From NCBI GenBank assembly GCA_951799405.1, contig OX637332.1:253001-317000 (forward strand): 64,000 nucleotides of DNA. Reading direction: 5' to 3'. The stretch comes from Agapetus fuscipes. Taxonomy: Eukaryota; Arthropoda; Insecta; Trichoptera; Glossosomatidae. The translations under genes were made by a program, and so were the position numbers. The notes under the pieces are model-generated. The model was given only the letters and a program-made list of their open reading frames with translations. It had not been told where the DNA came from and did not search any database. Of the stretch, positions 32,971 to 43,683 are shown piece after piece (within the stretch, counting starts at the first letter, position 1; every line of letters begins with the position of its first letter).

Positions 32971-33455
32971 ACTTTGATGTATGGAAGTGAAGCATGGACA
33001 GTGAACGATAGCGAAATGAGTAAAGTTTGTACGGTGGAAATGAAGCATTTGAGAAGCATGACAGGAAAAACTCTGAGGGATAGAGTTAGGAATGAATGGG
33101 TAAAAAAAGAATGTAATTTGAAAGAGGATGTGAAAGTTAAGGTACAAAAGAATGTGATGAGATGGTTTGGGCATGTGGAAAGAATGAATGATAGACTGAC
33201 AAAGTATGTACACAAAGAAAGTGTGAAAGGAAAAAGAGGGAAGGGACGACCGAGAAAAGTATGGAGTGATCAGATTGAGGAGATTGTGAAAGAATGGGAT
33301 ATACAAAGTGAGCGTAAAAGAAGAAAATGCATAAAAAAGGTGATGGATATGAATGAATTGAAAGAGGTATGTAAGGATAGGAAAAAATGGAGGCAACTCT
33401 GCAGAGGCTCTGGCCACCCCTAGCGGAATGGCGACAGAGTTACAGTTACAGTTAC
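32971..33455 (+). mobile_element. 5'-truncated LINE (RTE-like), best copy, with GTTACA tail
   Basis: Contains the ORF end at 32974-33423 followed by GCGGAATGGCGACAGAG and (GTTACA)n (33440-33455). Non-LTR elements that end in a short tandem repeat and are 5' truncated fit the RTE-type pattern. Confidence 0.8.
32974..33423 (+). pseudogene. LINE reverse transcriptase C-terminal region (149 aa, 5' truncated)
   Basis: One open frame to TAG 33421-33423. The order is MYGSEAWT (residues 2-9), HLRSMTGKT (25-33), DRVRNEW (36-42), RWFGHVERMNDR (63-74), KGKRGKGRPRKVW (85-97), EVCKDRKKWRQL (131-142). This is the linker and end after the fingers-palm part of LINE reverse transcriptases widely found in insects (the YGSE.W.......R....T..DR.RN, then RW.GH..RM, then GRPR..W pattern). 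The palm with the catalytic YADD box is missing, so the copy is dead. The frame is nevertheless unbroken, which points to recent insertion. The minus ORFs at 32956-33417 are shadows. Confidence 0.85.
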
Positions 33456-33749
33456 TTAGTCTGCCTACTCTAAAACACTACTATATTAATTCCTAAAAGG
33501 CTTTATTGTAAAACTCATTCTTATGAGTATGTATGTATATATATTTATATGGGTATATTTTATTATCTCCTACATAAAAATATTGTAAGCTGTGTTTCAT
33601 TGTTCCTTGAATTTTTGATTTTATTTTCTCATATCTTTTGTTTATTTTTAAGTTTTATTGTACTTTTTTCTTTTCTTATTTTCTCTTACATGTATAATTT
33701 ACATAATTTTTTATGTATATATATATATTATTTTTTTGTAGTTCCATTA

Positions 33750-33938
33750 CTATTTATACTCATTGTTTTATACTGTCGATTGTAACTCTAAAATGTATGT
33801 ATATTTATATTTTTTGTGAAATTGGCATACCTTAGTGTAACTAAGGTATGCCAATTTATACTCATTGTTTTATACTGTCGATTGTAACTCTAAAATGTAT
33901 GTATATTTATATTTTTTGTGAAATTGGCATACCTTAAT
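33750..33938 (+). repeat. Tandem duplication of about 84 bp joined by a hairpin
   Basis: ATTTATACTCATTGTTTTAT to TTGGCATACCTTA (33751-33834) is repeated almost exactly at 33855-33938. The joint contains the perfect inverted repeat TTGGCATACCTTAG / CTAAGGTATGCCAA (33823-33855) with a 5-base loop. Confidence 0.8.
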
Positions 33939-34394
33939 TATATTAATATTATTAATATTTAGTATTTAATGATGGTCTGCTTTTCAAGAGGACCACTTCC
34001 GTTCAGAACGGATTAGTAATCTTAAACAACAACAAAAATAACAACTAATTGTATTTTGTACACAAAATACTCAACTTCATGTAAATGAGTTTCGCTCTTT
34101 CACATCACTCGTATGTTTAAATCTTTCTACAAGTTCAAGAGAGTATCAGCGTCTGGTTGGTTGCTACGTGTGTCGACAGCTTTGAATCCAGCCAGTTTGC
34201 CGAACAACGCGACTAATCAAAGCATTATTATTTCAGTATCAGGCGTTTCCGCGACAAGACGAGGTTATCGTCCTTTTCCTTGTGGCGAGCAGCAGCACCT
34301 AAGCCCAACCAGAGCCGCCTGCATGCTCTCCACAGCGGCCGCGCTACCAGGCGCACTTCGCATCTGCCAGCAAGATGGCGATCCATCTTAGCAT

Positions 34395-34570
34395 CTCCAC
34401 AATGTATGGTGAAATTACCAAAGAATGGGATATACAGAGCTCATGTAAAAACAGGAACCGTGTTGTATTACAATGAATTTAAAGTGGTATGTAAGGATAA
34501 CAAAAAGTGCAGGTAGCTCTGCAGACGCTCTGGCCACCCCTAGCAGAATTTCGACAGAGTAACAGAATTA
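34395..34570 (+). mobile_element. LINE 3' end fragment (GTTACA-tail family)
   Basis: KEWDIQ-like codons (AAAGAATGGGATATACAGAG), GGTATGTAAGGATAACAAAA, then GCCACCCCTAGCAG match 33290-33430. Decayed. Confidence 0.75.
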
Positions 34571-34599
34571 TCTAAGTTACAACGCTTTTATTATTTCTA

Positions 34600-34825
34600 T
34601 ACATTTTCCAGTCAGTCGCAATCTTACAATCATTCTCTGCCCTCACTGCCGTCAACGAGGTCATACTGCCCAAAAGAGCAAAAACATCAAATTTTGCAGA
34701 CAAAAACTTTGCGGTAGCCGGGCCAGTTGTCTGGAACAATTTTCCCGTCAATGTTTGTACGAACCAACCCCCCACCACCTTCAGAAAAGGACTGAGGACA
34801 CTGTGGTTTTCAAGAAGCTTTTAAG
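34600..34825 (+). pseudogene. L2/CR1-like LINE RT C-terminus, second lineage
   Basis: The plus frame ending at TAA 34820-34822 reads RAKTSNFADKNFAVAGPVVW, then NNFPVNV, then TTFRKGLRTLWFSRSF. It shares the F.VAGP..WN..P......F...L pattern with 14205, but the residues differ strongly. Confidence 0.75.
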
Positions 34826-35324
34826 ATGGTCCTGGACCATTCAATGGCGTCACAGGAAATAAATCATCCATCATAAATCAATCAATCTTTCCTCGGTTTT
34901 GCCATTTAACGTTAAACTGTGAGATTCCATTAGTTAATTATTTTTGTCCAACGTTCACCACCCATTCTTTCGAAATGCTGGAACGATCTCATCATATTCT
35001 GTGCAAGTACTTGTACCTCATATTCTCGTTTCTATCGCACTCATTCACGGTCGTATCACCAAGCAGCCTATCTCTGTGATTCTCACCACTTACATATGCC
35101 CGCATTGTAAAAGTAAAGCACTGATGAGATTTACTTGTTTGCAAATAACGCAAGCAGCTTCGTGCTTCTGTCTCTCTGGACACGGGTCGGCTGAACACTC
35201 AGTCTGAGTGGATGTGGAGAAGTGTGACGTCACGCGGCAGCTGCACTTGCAGAGGGCCCTTGAGGCGCGCCCTCACACAACATACTCCTGCAACAGCCTC
35301 TGGCGCTCTGGGTCTTCTACATAA
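34826..35324. other. Unassigned stretch
   Basis: No gene recognised. GTGACGTCACGCGGCAGCTG at about 35222 is an isolated CRE-like palindrome. Confidence 0.35.
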
Positions 35325-35545
35325 TATATAATAGGTTTGTATGAGGCTGACCTCCATGCTATACGAACTTGATTTTATTTTGCCAATGCCACTCTGGTAT
35401 CAGGGAAAGGCGGACGGAGTTAGTTGCAAGGTTAATGTTCATGAGAGGTTTTGGTTTATCTCGTATGCAGCATGTGTAAGCGCGAACTTACATGTGCATG
35501 CTTGTGAGCATGCATTAAATGCCAATGCTACTTATTATAGATGGC
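35325..35545 (+). mobile_element. LINE 3' UTR repeat (TTAGA-tail family), diverged
   Basis: ATAGGTTTGTATGAGGCTG to CATGCTTGTGAGCATGCATT. Confidence 0.75.
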
Positions 35546-35644
35546 AGCAAAAGTGAGATTAGGGGTGCTATTTCTGATGATCGATAGTAAAACAGGGCGA
35601 GGGAAACAGTTAGGTTTATTGATTACGTGCGTACACAGTTAACC

Positions 35645-35735
35645 TGTAAAAATAAGTAGGCTCCACACGCTTGATGCACCTCCTTCGGGAGCAAGGCGAT
35701 AGGGCAACGCTACTATTTGTGCAGCCTAGTTGTTG
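35645..35735 (+). mobile_element. SINE family 1, 3' fragment
   Basis: CTGTAAAAATAAGTAGGCTC and ATTTGTGCAGCCTAGTTG are decayed SINE 1 end sequence. Confidence 0.55.
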
Positions 35736-36024
35736 TGCTGTCCGCCCAGCATGCAGCAGAGTAGCGAGCTGTGAACGCTCACTGGGCAGGCGCCATTAAA
35801 ATGCTTTCATTATTCTCGGTGTAATACATTCCTTTACGCTCTTTGCGCTAAAGTTATGATTCTACTGAACAATCGTCTTTAGAGAGTTTCGTTAGTACAA
35901 GACAAGGTAGCCATTAACTTATCCATCAATACGATGAAAACTGCGCGGCTTAATCACTAAGTAGGCTACAACACGACAGCGGACTGCAGCTGCTTTCACT
36001 GCGGTAACCCACAGACATTTGTAC

Positions 36025-36290
36025 TCTAACTAAGCCACACATATAGTGTAACTTCTGGCCGCGTTATCCTCGAAGGGGTCGCATGTGGCGAGTTGAACCT
36101 ATTTATTTTTACAGGTAAGGGGCCGGCCTGAAGCCAACCACTTTAGTTGAAGTGGGGGTTTCCCAGCTCCCGAGAGGGCTGGTACTCGTTTATTGTGAAG
36201 GCTGAGTAAACCTCGCCGGTATTTTATTTTGGGGTTCGAAATAAACACAAAAACGGGAAATCATTTCTGACACCCTTGGTGACCCCTCGG
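36025..36290 (-). mobile_element. SINE family 1 without head
   Basis: AACTAAGCCACACATATAGTG through ACCTCGCCGGTATTTTATTT to AAATCATTTCTGACACCC. The tRNA head is missing. Confidence 0.8.
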
Positions 36291-36335
36291 GGGTCTGACA
36301 CACTCACTTGTAAATAAATAAATATTATGATGAAA

Positions 36336-36616
36336 AATAAGATGATGCTTTGGTGAGCGCTGTTTTTGTGTGAATCACACCTCAAGAGCCCTATGCAAGG
36401 ATTGTCGTCGCTACAGAAAGCGCCAATTGCTCAAACAAGACCCAGGTGCTGTAAAGCTAGGCGGACCTTTGGTGGCCAACCTTTGGCAAAGCACATTAAT
36501 TGTTCAACACAGCGAAGAGCATACTTCGAAAAATAAATACTTTTTTACGGTTGGCCAGGAGTAGAAACCGCCACTTTCGGAATACGAGTCCGCAGCATTA
36601 ATCATTAGACTACAGA
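36336..36616 (-). mobile_element. SINE family 2, near full length, diverged
   Basis: GATGATGCTTTGGTGAGCG at the tail end. The head side is CGAGTCCGCAGCATTAATC, with box B eroded. Confidence 0.75.
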
Positions 36617-36639
36617 CTTTTTTCATCTTCTTGGTTTAG

Positions 36640-36785
36640 ACTGGAATTCTTCTTTATTTCTTGTGAATATTGAGTAAGCCTTGCTGGTACTATGATCTAG
36701 GTTCGAAGAAAACATTGTAATGGGAAATCGTGTATCTACAATTCGATCCTTAGCCTTCTGTCTGTGAACGCAAGCGGTCGACCAA
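36640..36785 (-). mobile_element. SINE family 1, degenerate
   Basis: ATTTCTTGTGAATATTGAG, AATGGGAAATCGTGTATC and a remnant of the antisense head near 36750-36783. Confidence 0.55.
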
Positions 36786-36901
36786 GAATGGGGTATGTTA
36801 CACCTTTGAAGCAAGGAGGTAATCGTCGCAATGGTTGTGTCTTTGAATATGACTTTCTTAGATTGGATTTTAATGCAAACCATTGTGCATTTAATTTGTT
36901 A

Positions 36902-37045
36902 GGCCCGGTATTTTCAACGTTAGCTTATGTGACTTTAAACTGATAAAAATAAACACTTCACACACGATTTTCGAGTGCCTTTTTCATGCAGTATAAGGTA
37001 GCTATGCTATTTTTGAAAAAAAAAACCTAGCCATAGTAATGCGAT
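36902..37045. other. Short unassigned stretch
   Basis: Starts with GGCCCGGTATTTTCAACGTT, also seen at about 14564, so a dispersed repeat begins here. Confidence 0.4.
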
Positions 37046-37047
37046 AC

Positions 37048-37366
37048 ACTAAGCTGCGCATAAAGCGCAACTTCTTAAAACGTTGTACCCGAAGGGTTGG
37101 TACGTGGCGTGTGGAGCCTATTTATTTTCACAGGTAAGGGAGCCAGCCTTACGCCAACTTAGTTGAGGTAGGGGTTTCCGTTTCAGTTCTCGAAAGGGAA
37201 TGGTTCTCATTTCTTGGGTACACTGATTAAAAACCTTGCCGTTATTCTATTTTGGGATTGAAATAACACCAAATGTAAATCATTTCCGACACCCTCTCAG
37301 GGGAGATCGAGCTCTAGCCCTCGGCTTGGAATGCAGGCATTCTACCCACTGAGCTATCGACCGGAC
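37048..37366 (-). mobile_element. SINE family 1, full length
   Basis: Tail ACTAAGCTGCGCATAAAGCG, body, then head (minus strand GGTCGATAGCTCAGTGGGTA). About 320 bp. Confidence 0.8.
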
Positions 37367-37767
37367 ACTTATGTATTGAGTTTTGATTCACACCGCAGCC
37401 CTGCTTTCTACCTGACAAAGTTTGTGATGATATAATGATAATACAATCGGTAAACCTGTTTAACCCGTGACGTAAGCGCCAACCTCAGCAATCAAGCGGT
37501 GACTAACTCAGCACCGCGCCTCATCAGCATCATACCTACGACTGTGTATACAATAGCCCGAGTGTTCACACTCACGCACACCAACACCGCTGTCTATGGA
37601 CTATCAGCGCGACCGCAGGTGTTCTTTATTAGCAGGTATGCGGTACAATACTCCGGGATGTACTTAATACACGATCACCCATACAACCCTAGTGATACTA
37701 ACTAAACAAAACAGCAAAACAGACCACTTGATACGGAGTAATCTTATCGAGGTCACTATCATCTATA
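37367..37767. other. Unassigned stretch
   Basis: A short plus ORF (37499-37705) has no motif. Nothing recognised. Confidence 0.35.
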
Positions 37768-38251
37768 AATTATAATCTAAGTTTCAAACATACATAACAT
37801 TTAGGATTCATATAAAATGCATGCCCACAAGAAGACACATGCCGCACGTGAACTTACAGCATAAAAGCTCAAATCTTATATGAACATAAGCTCTACAACT
37901 CTTGCAGACCTTCCCTGAAAAAGAGGTGGCATTTTCAAAGTGAACCAGATTTTTACCGTATGGGTGGTAAGTCACATACCAACTTATAAGAACACAAACA
38001 ATAAATTACTTTTAACGAGTACATAAAACATCTATAAAACTTAGCCGCCAACATTACAGATCAAACGCCTTTTTTGTCCTTGCATACTTATTTTATTTCA
38101 TCAGAGTCAGAACCTTTTTCATACTTTCTACGTTCTACTTTTGTAAAGACTTACGATATCCCACTCATTCGCTATTTCAGACATTTGGTCCATCCAAACC
38201 TTTGGCGGTCTTCCTCTACCACGACATCCAGCTATGCTTGCAGCGTATTTT
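37768..38251 (-). pseudogene. LINE 3' part (TTAGA-tail family) with ORF end
   Basis: The 3' UTR repeat is at 37768-37995. On the minus strand further up, the frame pieces read AGCRGRGRPPKVWMDQ, then MSEIANEWDI (near 38230-38170), and a decayed VCKDKK..LICN near 38070. The next upstream piece of the same ORF continues at 38575-38640, behind an inserted SINE. Confidence 0.8.
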
Positions 38252-38573
38252 TTTTTTTAAGAAATCCTGTGCGGGAGACTCCCTAGATTCTAGAGACTCT
38301 AGGGGTCTATGACACTTGTTGTAGTGCCGCAGAGGTGTACGAGCTTGGTCGTCGCTACAGAGCGCCAATACTCAAGCAAGACCCAGTTGCTGGAAGGCTG
38401 GATGGACCTTTGGTGACCGGTCATTGGTAAAGGTTTATGAATTTTTCAACCCAGCGAAGAGCAAATTTCAAAATATAAATGGTATTTTTTTGTGCTCCGC
38501 CGGGATTCGAACCCACAACCTTCCCATTCAGAGTCCGCAGTGTTACCACTGAGCTACGGACCGGTCAGTTAGC
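38252..38573 (-). mobile_element. SINE family 2, full length, inserted in a LINE ORF
   Basis: The T run at the left is the poly-A end. The body and clean head follow (minus strand GTCCGTAGCTCAGTGGTAAC and GTGGGTTCGAATCCCGGCGG). AGCGTAT occurs on both sides (about 38244 and 38573), a 7-bp target duplication. This is the best reference copy of the family. Confidence 0.9.
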
Positions 38574-38574
38574 G

Positions 38575-38645
38575 TATACTTTTTTCGATAGACTTTTATC
38601 ATTCATTCTCTCCATAAGTCCAAACCATCTAACAAACTTTTGCAA
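38575..38645 (-). pseudogene. LINE ORF piece upstream of the SINE insertion
   Basis: The minus-strand frame reads LLQKFVRWFGLMERMNDKSL, then SKKVYA, directly continuing into AGCRGRGRPPKVW across the SINE. Compare RWFGHVERMND in the other family. Confidence 0.75.
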
Positions 38646-38654
38646 AACAACTTT

Positions 38655-38745
38655 TTTTTTGGTACTAACCCATAATCTGACGCCTGGAGAGATATGGGGG
38701 AGGCCTATGTCCAGCAGTGGACAAGAAGTGGCTGACTAAGTAAGT
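38655..38745 (+). mobile_element. RTE/BovB-type LINE 3' end
   Basis: GGGGGAGGCCTATGTCCAGC followed by AGTGGAC encodes the end W.DMGEAYVQQW. This wording is familiar from the 3' end of RTE elements that are especially common in moths and butterflies. Confidence 0.65.
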
Positions 38746-39347
38746 AAAGTAAGCAACCCACAATCAATGCTTTTAGATGGACAGCATTACGCCCAAAGAA
38801 ATTTATAATCCAAAAACAAATCGAAAAAAAGGATTACAGGGAATCCGTCGCGGATGCAGCTTGGCAAAATGCACTCTTTAAGTTCACGCACCCGTCCCGT
38901 ATGTTGTGTCAGAAGAACCACAGCACATGGACGCTCATTTAAAGCTATATAATATTTTAACAAAAGACGGAAGGCCTTGCCATGAAAATAAAAGCAACAG
39001 CACTTGCCTGTGTGAAATGAAATGAACAGTTTGCAGGGCGGTGTTCAGCTGCGAGTACGTGACGTCAATACCGAGGTGGAGCTTTGTGGGGAAGAAGGAA
39101 ACACCATGCGAGCTGCAGGCCCTGGTGCCGGCGAGCGGCAGGGGGAGGGGCTCTCACGCGCGGGCAACACACAGGGCCGACAATCTCAATAAATTACCTA
39201 CCTAGCTACTAGGATGACAGTTGTGTGTGATCATCATCATACTCAGAGGGGGCAACCATACAATTCCACGCGAAATAGAAGCAGGGAGAGGTCAGGAATA
39301 GACTGAGCAGTTTCATTAATGATACATGTACTACAGGCGAACAATAA
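38746..39347. other. Unassigned stretch
   Basis: TGTCAGAAGAACCACAGCAC at about 38907 also occurs near 29440 (dispersed repeat). No gene recognised. Confidence 0.4.
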
Positions 39348-39349
39348 CT

Positions 39350-39696
39350 AGCAATTCAATTGTGTTACATGGATGTAGTAATTCTTAGATATCGATATCG
39401 CCTGCTGCATTAGAATACCTGCCTCCATGGCCCGCTGTGCAAGTTCATCGCATCGAGGACTCCTCATCTGTCGGCTGTTTTTGATTTTCCGTGAAAATAA
39501 AGACTTCGTCAAACAGGAAGTCTTCTTAGCGCGCTTCAAGGTGCTAAAACGTCCCGATTTATGGCGCTGTGTTGTACCGAAAACACCGGTACTTTTATAA
39601 AAAAATGTGTTTTTAGGAATGTTTCCACAAATACCAGATTTTTCTAGATAATTCGTAAAGCAGCAACAACTCATCTTCATCTGAGTCGCTGGACAT
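39350..39696 (-). pseudogene. Possible N-terminal remnant of a PIF/Harbinger-like transposase
   Basis: From ATG 39696 the minus frame reads MSSDSDEDELLLLYELSRK and stops at 39613. An acidic start followed by a leucine run and basic residues is how insect HARBI1-like transposases begin. Broken frames continue to about 39350. The other minus ORF (110 aa, 39680-39348) over the same bases has no motif. The location 0.7 kb from the Harbinger-type element at 40396 is suggestive. No catalytic part is visible. Confidence 0.3.
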
Positions 39697-39954
39697 TGTG
39701 CCCAGTGACGACAAATGACGCGTCGAAACTGTTCACATGCAAATACGCGACGTTACGGCGTTTTACCGCTGACGCCTTGACGCGCGTTAAAAACACTTCC
39801 TGTTCGACGAAGCTAGAAGAAGAACGCTGTGCGTCCAGGACCAACATGTGTGGAGGGATTGACAGCAAAGTATACATGCTAATGCATTCAAATTTGAGGT
39901 TTTCTTATAATGCAAATTAATTGGCTGAAACTAGCAGATTCGCGATATGCTGAC

Positions 39955-40090
39955 AAAAAAACCTGAATCACGGATGAATACGAACTCTACAATTCTTGCC
40001 GCCTTTCCCCAAAAGAGGTATTATGTCGAAATCGAACTATTTTATACAATTTAAGAGGTCAACCTCATATAAACCTTTAAGTTAAGGTTT
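39955..40090 (-). mobile_element. LINE 3' UTR repeat, old fragment
   Basis: CTACAATTCTTGCCGCCTTT and AGAGGTCAACCTCATATAAAC. Confidence 0.6.
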
Positions 40091-40395
40091 GCCTTGTTCT
40101 TCGAACACATCGGGATGAAAACAGCTATACTGTGCGCTGAGGACAGAGATGTGTGGCGTATGTATATAAGGAGGCTGTATCCCACAATCGAGCAAAACAT
40201 ACAAATGCGCACTGCCTTCCATCACAGTATGTTACACGGGCGATGACGCATGCTTCCTCTTTTTACGGCGACCGCAAAGCATAGAATATTTTCGGTGTTG
40301 GTTTTAGGATTGACGGTTGTGGGTCATGTAAGAATTAACGTTAGAATAGGTGAGTTTATTTTCGCTTTACGTCGGCAATTAAACACCAGCGCTTA

Positions 40396-42078
40396 TGGCT
40401 GGTTCGGACAAGGCGAGTAATTTAGCCAAGTAACGAGTAATTTAGTGGCTAAACGTGTGCGAACCCCAACAATTTAGTCCAGTAGTTAAGTCAATGGTTT
40501 AGTCAAGCCGATCCATTTCATTCTATTTTTTCGGGCAAGTAGCGGCCCCGCCCACCGTCCGTGGGCGAGTGTTGCCGAGAAGCCACGGAAAAGTCCGAGT
40601 CCGAAGAGCCACGGAAAAGCCCGAGTCCGAGTCGAGTTTATTAGCGGCCGCGCCATTGGCCGCTCACTCTTGGCGGGGAAACGGAAATGCAAGAATGGCG
40701 GCAATTTAAATTGGCTGCAGTTTGAAAAGATAATGCCCGTTTTCAGCAAGAATATTTAAAGATAAAGTGCTGTTTAAAAATATTTAAGTACTTAAGAACT
40801 TCTTATATTTGCGAGCCCAATGTTCCGCTCCCTAAACTTAGCGACCTGTCAGTGAGGTTATGTCATGTTTAAACTGTAAATAAGTGGATATGCACACCGA
40901 TATCCTTGGTTTTTTAGAAACTCTTGAGAATATAGAAGTTGCTAGGACTTATCTACGTCCAAAAAGTTTTGAGAAAGGTAATTTTTTTTCGATAAGAATA
41001 GTATGACATCGATTTTTGGTGCGGATATCAGCTGTCAAAAATACAATCATGTAGCTCCTTGCTGGATGAAATTGTAGTAATTTTTAAGTTTTCGGACAAT
41101 AGAGCTGTACAAATATAGTTTTGGTAAAGATGTTGTGGAAATAAATATTATCGTCCATGAATTTATTACGTATTTAAAAACATCGATCTTTTACATTGAT
41201 CGATGTTTATAGGTACCTACCATAAATTTGTCATATCACAGGCCTTATGATATCCTTCAGATGGATTGTTACTTATTGTTTTGTACAGAAACAATTCAGT
41301 GACACACGAGGATAACTGATTAGAGGCATTACAATTTTATGCCACTGTAAGCCATCAACTGGTATCTGTGACAGACGTGAGAGGCGTATGTAGCAGGATT
41401 GAACAAGTTTCTCGCGGTCAGCCTCTGAAAAGTTGAACCATGTTTCTTCTTTAACTTGATAATTGATTGGTGACCGCCGTGTATTTGAAATGCCGATTTT
41501 ACATGTCGAATATTGATGTTAATTGTCAACAACGAAAAACGCAACAAAGAAATGAATCTGAATGCAGCTGCAGACTACGAGCCGTATTATAGTGTGTGCA
41601 TACAAAATATACTTTGTACACATCATTGAAAAGATAAAAATTCAATTAAAAAATAATGTTTGCAGCGTAAATGGTAGATATTATTATAAACATCAAATAG
41701 TCATGTGTTGTTTTTATTTAAAATGTGTATATTATTTTATAAACCATAAAATACATTTCGAATTTACAAAAGTCGAGTTTCGAAGTTGTTTGCTAAACAG
41801 GCTCCTAGCTAGGTGGCCGGGCATAAATCAGTTAATATTACCAAACCATAGCCAATTTAAAGGGCTTTATAATAACATGATTTTAATACTCAATTAATAT
41901 TTTCAAACTGCAGCCAATTCAAATTTTCCGCCATTATAGAAAGGGCTTTCTGCAGCCAACTTCGCACTTGTGTACTGTACTGGACCGTAATGCGAACGCT
42001 TCACGGGCGAGTAGCGCCCCGCCCACTACTAAATTACTCGTTACTTGACTAAATCAGTGGCCTTGTGCGAACTAGCCT
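40396..42078. mobile_element. Composite TIR element, copy B, 1683 bp, TTA target duplication
   Basis: Left end TGGCTGGTTCGGACAAGGCG, right end (reverse complement) AGGCTAGTTCGCACAAGG. TTA flanks both sides (40393-40395 and 42079-42081). This is the intact-looking version of copy A: left block 40396-41575 and right block 41576-42078, both found again in copy A with the left block inverted. The ends and subterminal blocks match the 211-bp MITE at 10135, so the long elements probably use the same transposase in trans. No transposase ORF inside. A 72-codon ORF (41547-41329) is frame-shifted against its counterpart in copy A (1085-1303), so it is not under selection. Confidence 0.85.
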
Positions 42079-42084
42079 TTATGA

Positions 42085-42504
42085 GGAAAGTGGGCCGAGA
42101 CGAGCATGGCTGATCAGCCGCCGTGCGCAAATATACAAACTAAAGGAAAACAAGTGAAGCTGCTAAGTGAATCACTCATTGCGTTAAGAGCTATTAAAGG
42201 AACTGACCGCATCAAGAGGACGTGTCAACTTAATTCATGATCTAATCTAATCCAATGATAAAGGAGAAAAATCAAGATGATCACAACGCGACGCATATAT
42301 CCAGTTATTTGATATTCCTACCCAAAGCGAAGAGTGTAGATGAAAAGAGGGATGGCATGACAACGGCTTGCAAGGAAACAGGAAGTTGGAGGCGCTTCTG
42401 CGGAAGTGTTAGCCACCCTTACAGTATGGCAGCAGGATGCCGCCACATGCAGGCACTAGACTGCCGTGAACATATCAACTGAACATACAATAAATCCCTT
42501 CTCA
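42085..42504 (+). mobile_element. Spacer with a LINE 3' fragment
   Basis: At about 42330-42440 the frame KRDGM.TACKETGSWRRFCG and GCCACCCTTACAGTATGGC are a decayed GTTACA-family LINE end. The rest is unassigned. Confidence 0.55.
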
Positions 42505-42705
42505 CTATAAACTAAGTTGCAAAGATATAATGTAATTTAAGGTTCATATTTAATGCACGCCCACAGTCAGCCACGTTTAAGTTCGCGCTTATACATCCTG
42601 CGTGTGTACTTACCAAACCTCACATGAACATAAACCTTGCAACTCCCGCCGTCTTGAAACAGGGGGGATATTGGCAAAGTAAACCGTTTTATAAGTATGC
42701 GTGGT
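42505..42705 (-). mobile_element. LINE 3' UTR repeat (TTAGA-tail family)
   Basis: CTAAGTTGCAAAGATATAATG to AAACAGGGGGGATATTGGC. Confidence 0.8.
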
Positions 42706-42719
42706 CAGCAATTATAAAT

Positions 42720-42832
42720 AGGTTTATTCAGTTTTACAGCAACTGGATTTCGCTTGAGTTGGCGCTGATTAGTGAAAACCAAGCCCGCAGAGAGCTCTTC
42801 AAGGGTGATTCACTTTAAAACTATGGTCACTG
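42720..42832 (+). mobile_element. SINE family 2 fragment, plus orientation
   Basis: TTTTACAGCAACTGGATTTCG, AGAGAGCTCTTCAAGGGTG, ATTCACTTTAAAAC. Confidence 0.6.
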
Positions 42833-42954
42833 AATTATGAAAATTTATTTAAAAATTGACGGCTTTATGGCATTACGTACTTAATCTGTACTTATTTCAA
42901 TTTTATTCACATTGTACTGGACTTTCACAGCACATTGCGTTGTAACTTGTTGGG

Positions 42955-43218
42955 TATGTTCCTTGACTTATAGGTTGGTATGTGGCTTACCACCCATGCT
43001 GTATAAAATTGTTCACTTTGCCAATGTCACCCCTGTTTCAGGGAAGCTCGGCAAGAGTTGCAGGGTGTATGTTCATTTGAGATTTGGGTTTTTTATGTTG
43101 TAGGTTCTCATGCGGCATGTAGAAGTGCGAACTTATACGTGTTTGCTCGTGAAAATGCATATAATTTGAATCCCCAATGTTACATATCTTTGCAACTTAC
43201 ATTAGATTAGATAAGATT
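42955..43218 (+). mobile_element. LINE 3' UTR repeat, near full length
   Basis: TTCCTTGACTTATAGGTTGG to TTTGCAACTTACATTAGATT. Confidence 0.85.
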
Positions 43219-43683
43219 TCTCTTTTGCTTCTCTTAGGACATCCAGCATGCGGGCGGCCGAACCGCTGTCCGTGGCAAGGTTGGAGGACTTCTAGTTGTG
43301 CAGCAACAATACCACGCAAGCTGACGAGTGTGAGCTGGTTCGGTGATGGCAGGTCTAGATAATTGTGGGTAATCATATAACAAAACATTTCCAACGTACA
43401 CTGACAGTCGGCGAGCACCACATTGGGAACGGATGCTGGGACAGAAGTGAAAAGCCGTCAGTGTATGAGTAAACACGCAATAAAAAAGTCAATGAAAATT
43501 CGCGGTTTGTTTTTGTACTAAATTCAACTGTACCGATTTGCAGGAAAGAGAACAATCTGCAGACAAACGTGCGCAACACACGGTAGCAGCTCAACTGAAC
43601 TGTGATAGCGAGACCCACCCTGTAGGCTGTGCAAAGTTGAATCAATCTTTGAACACAAAAAATCATTTTGTTTGCTTTTTTTA
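43219..43683. other. Unassigned stretch
   Basis: Overlapping short ORFs on both strands (43177-43727) without motifs; GC is a little higher at 43240-43340. I cannot assign it. Confidence 0.35.

Noticed and set aside
32956..33417. 153-aa minus ORF
   Set aside because: Antisense of the LINE RT end; same F/S/H/P composition as other antisense LINE ORFs.
34113..34516. Overlapping plus ORFs (92 and 78 aa)
   Set aside because: No motif; the end runs into a decayed LINE. A plausible acceptor at about 34234 alone was not enough.
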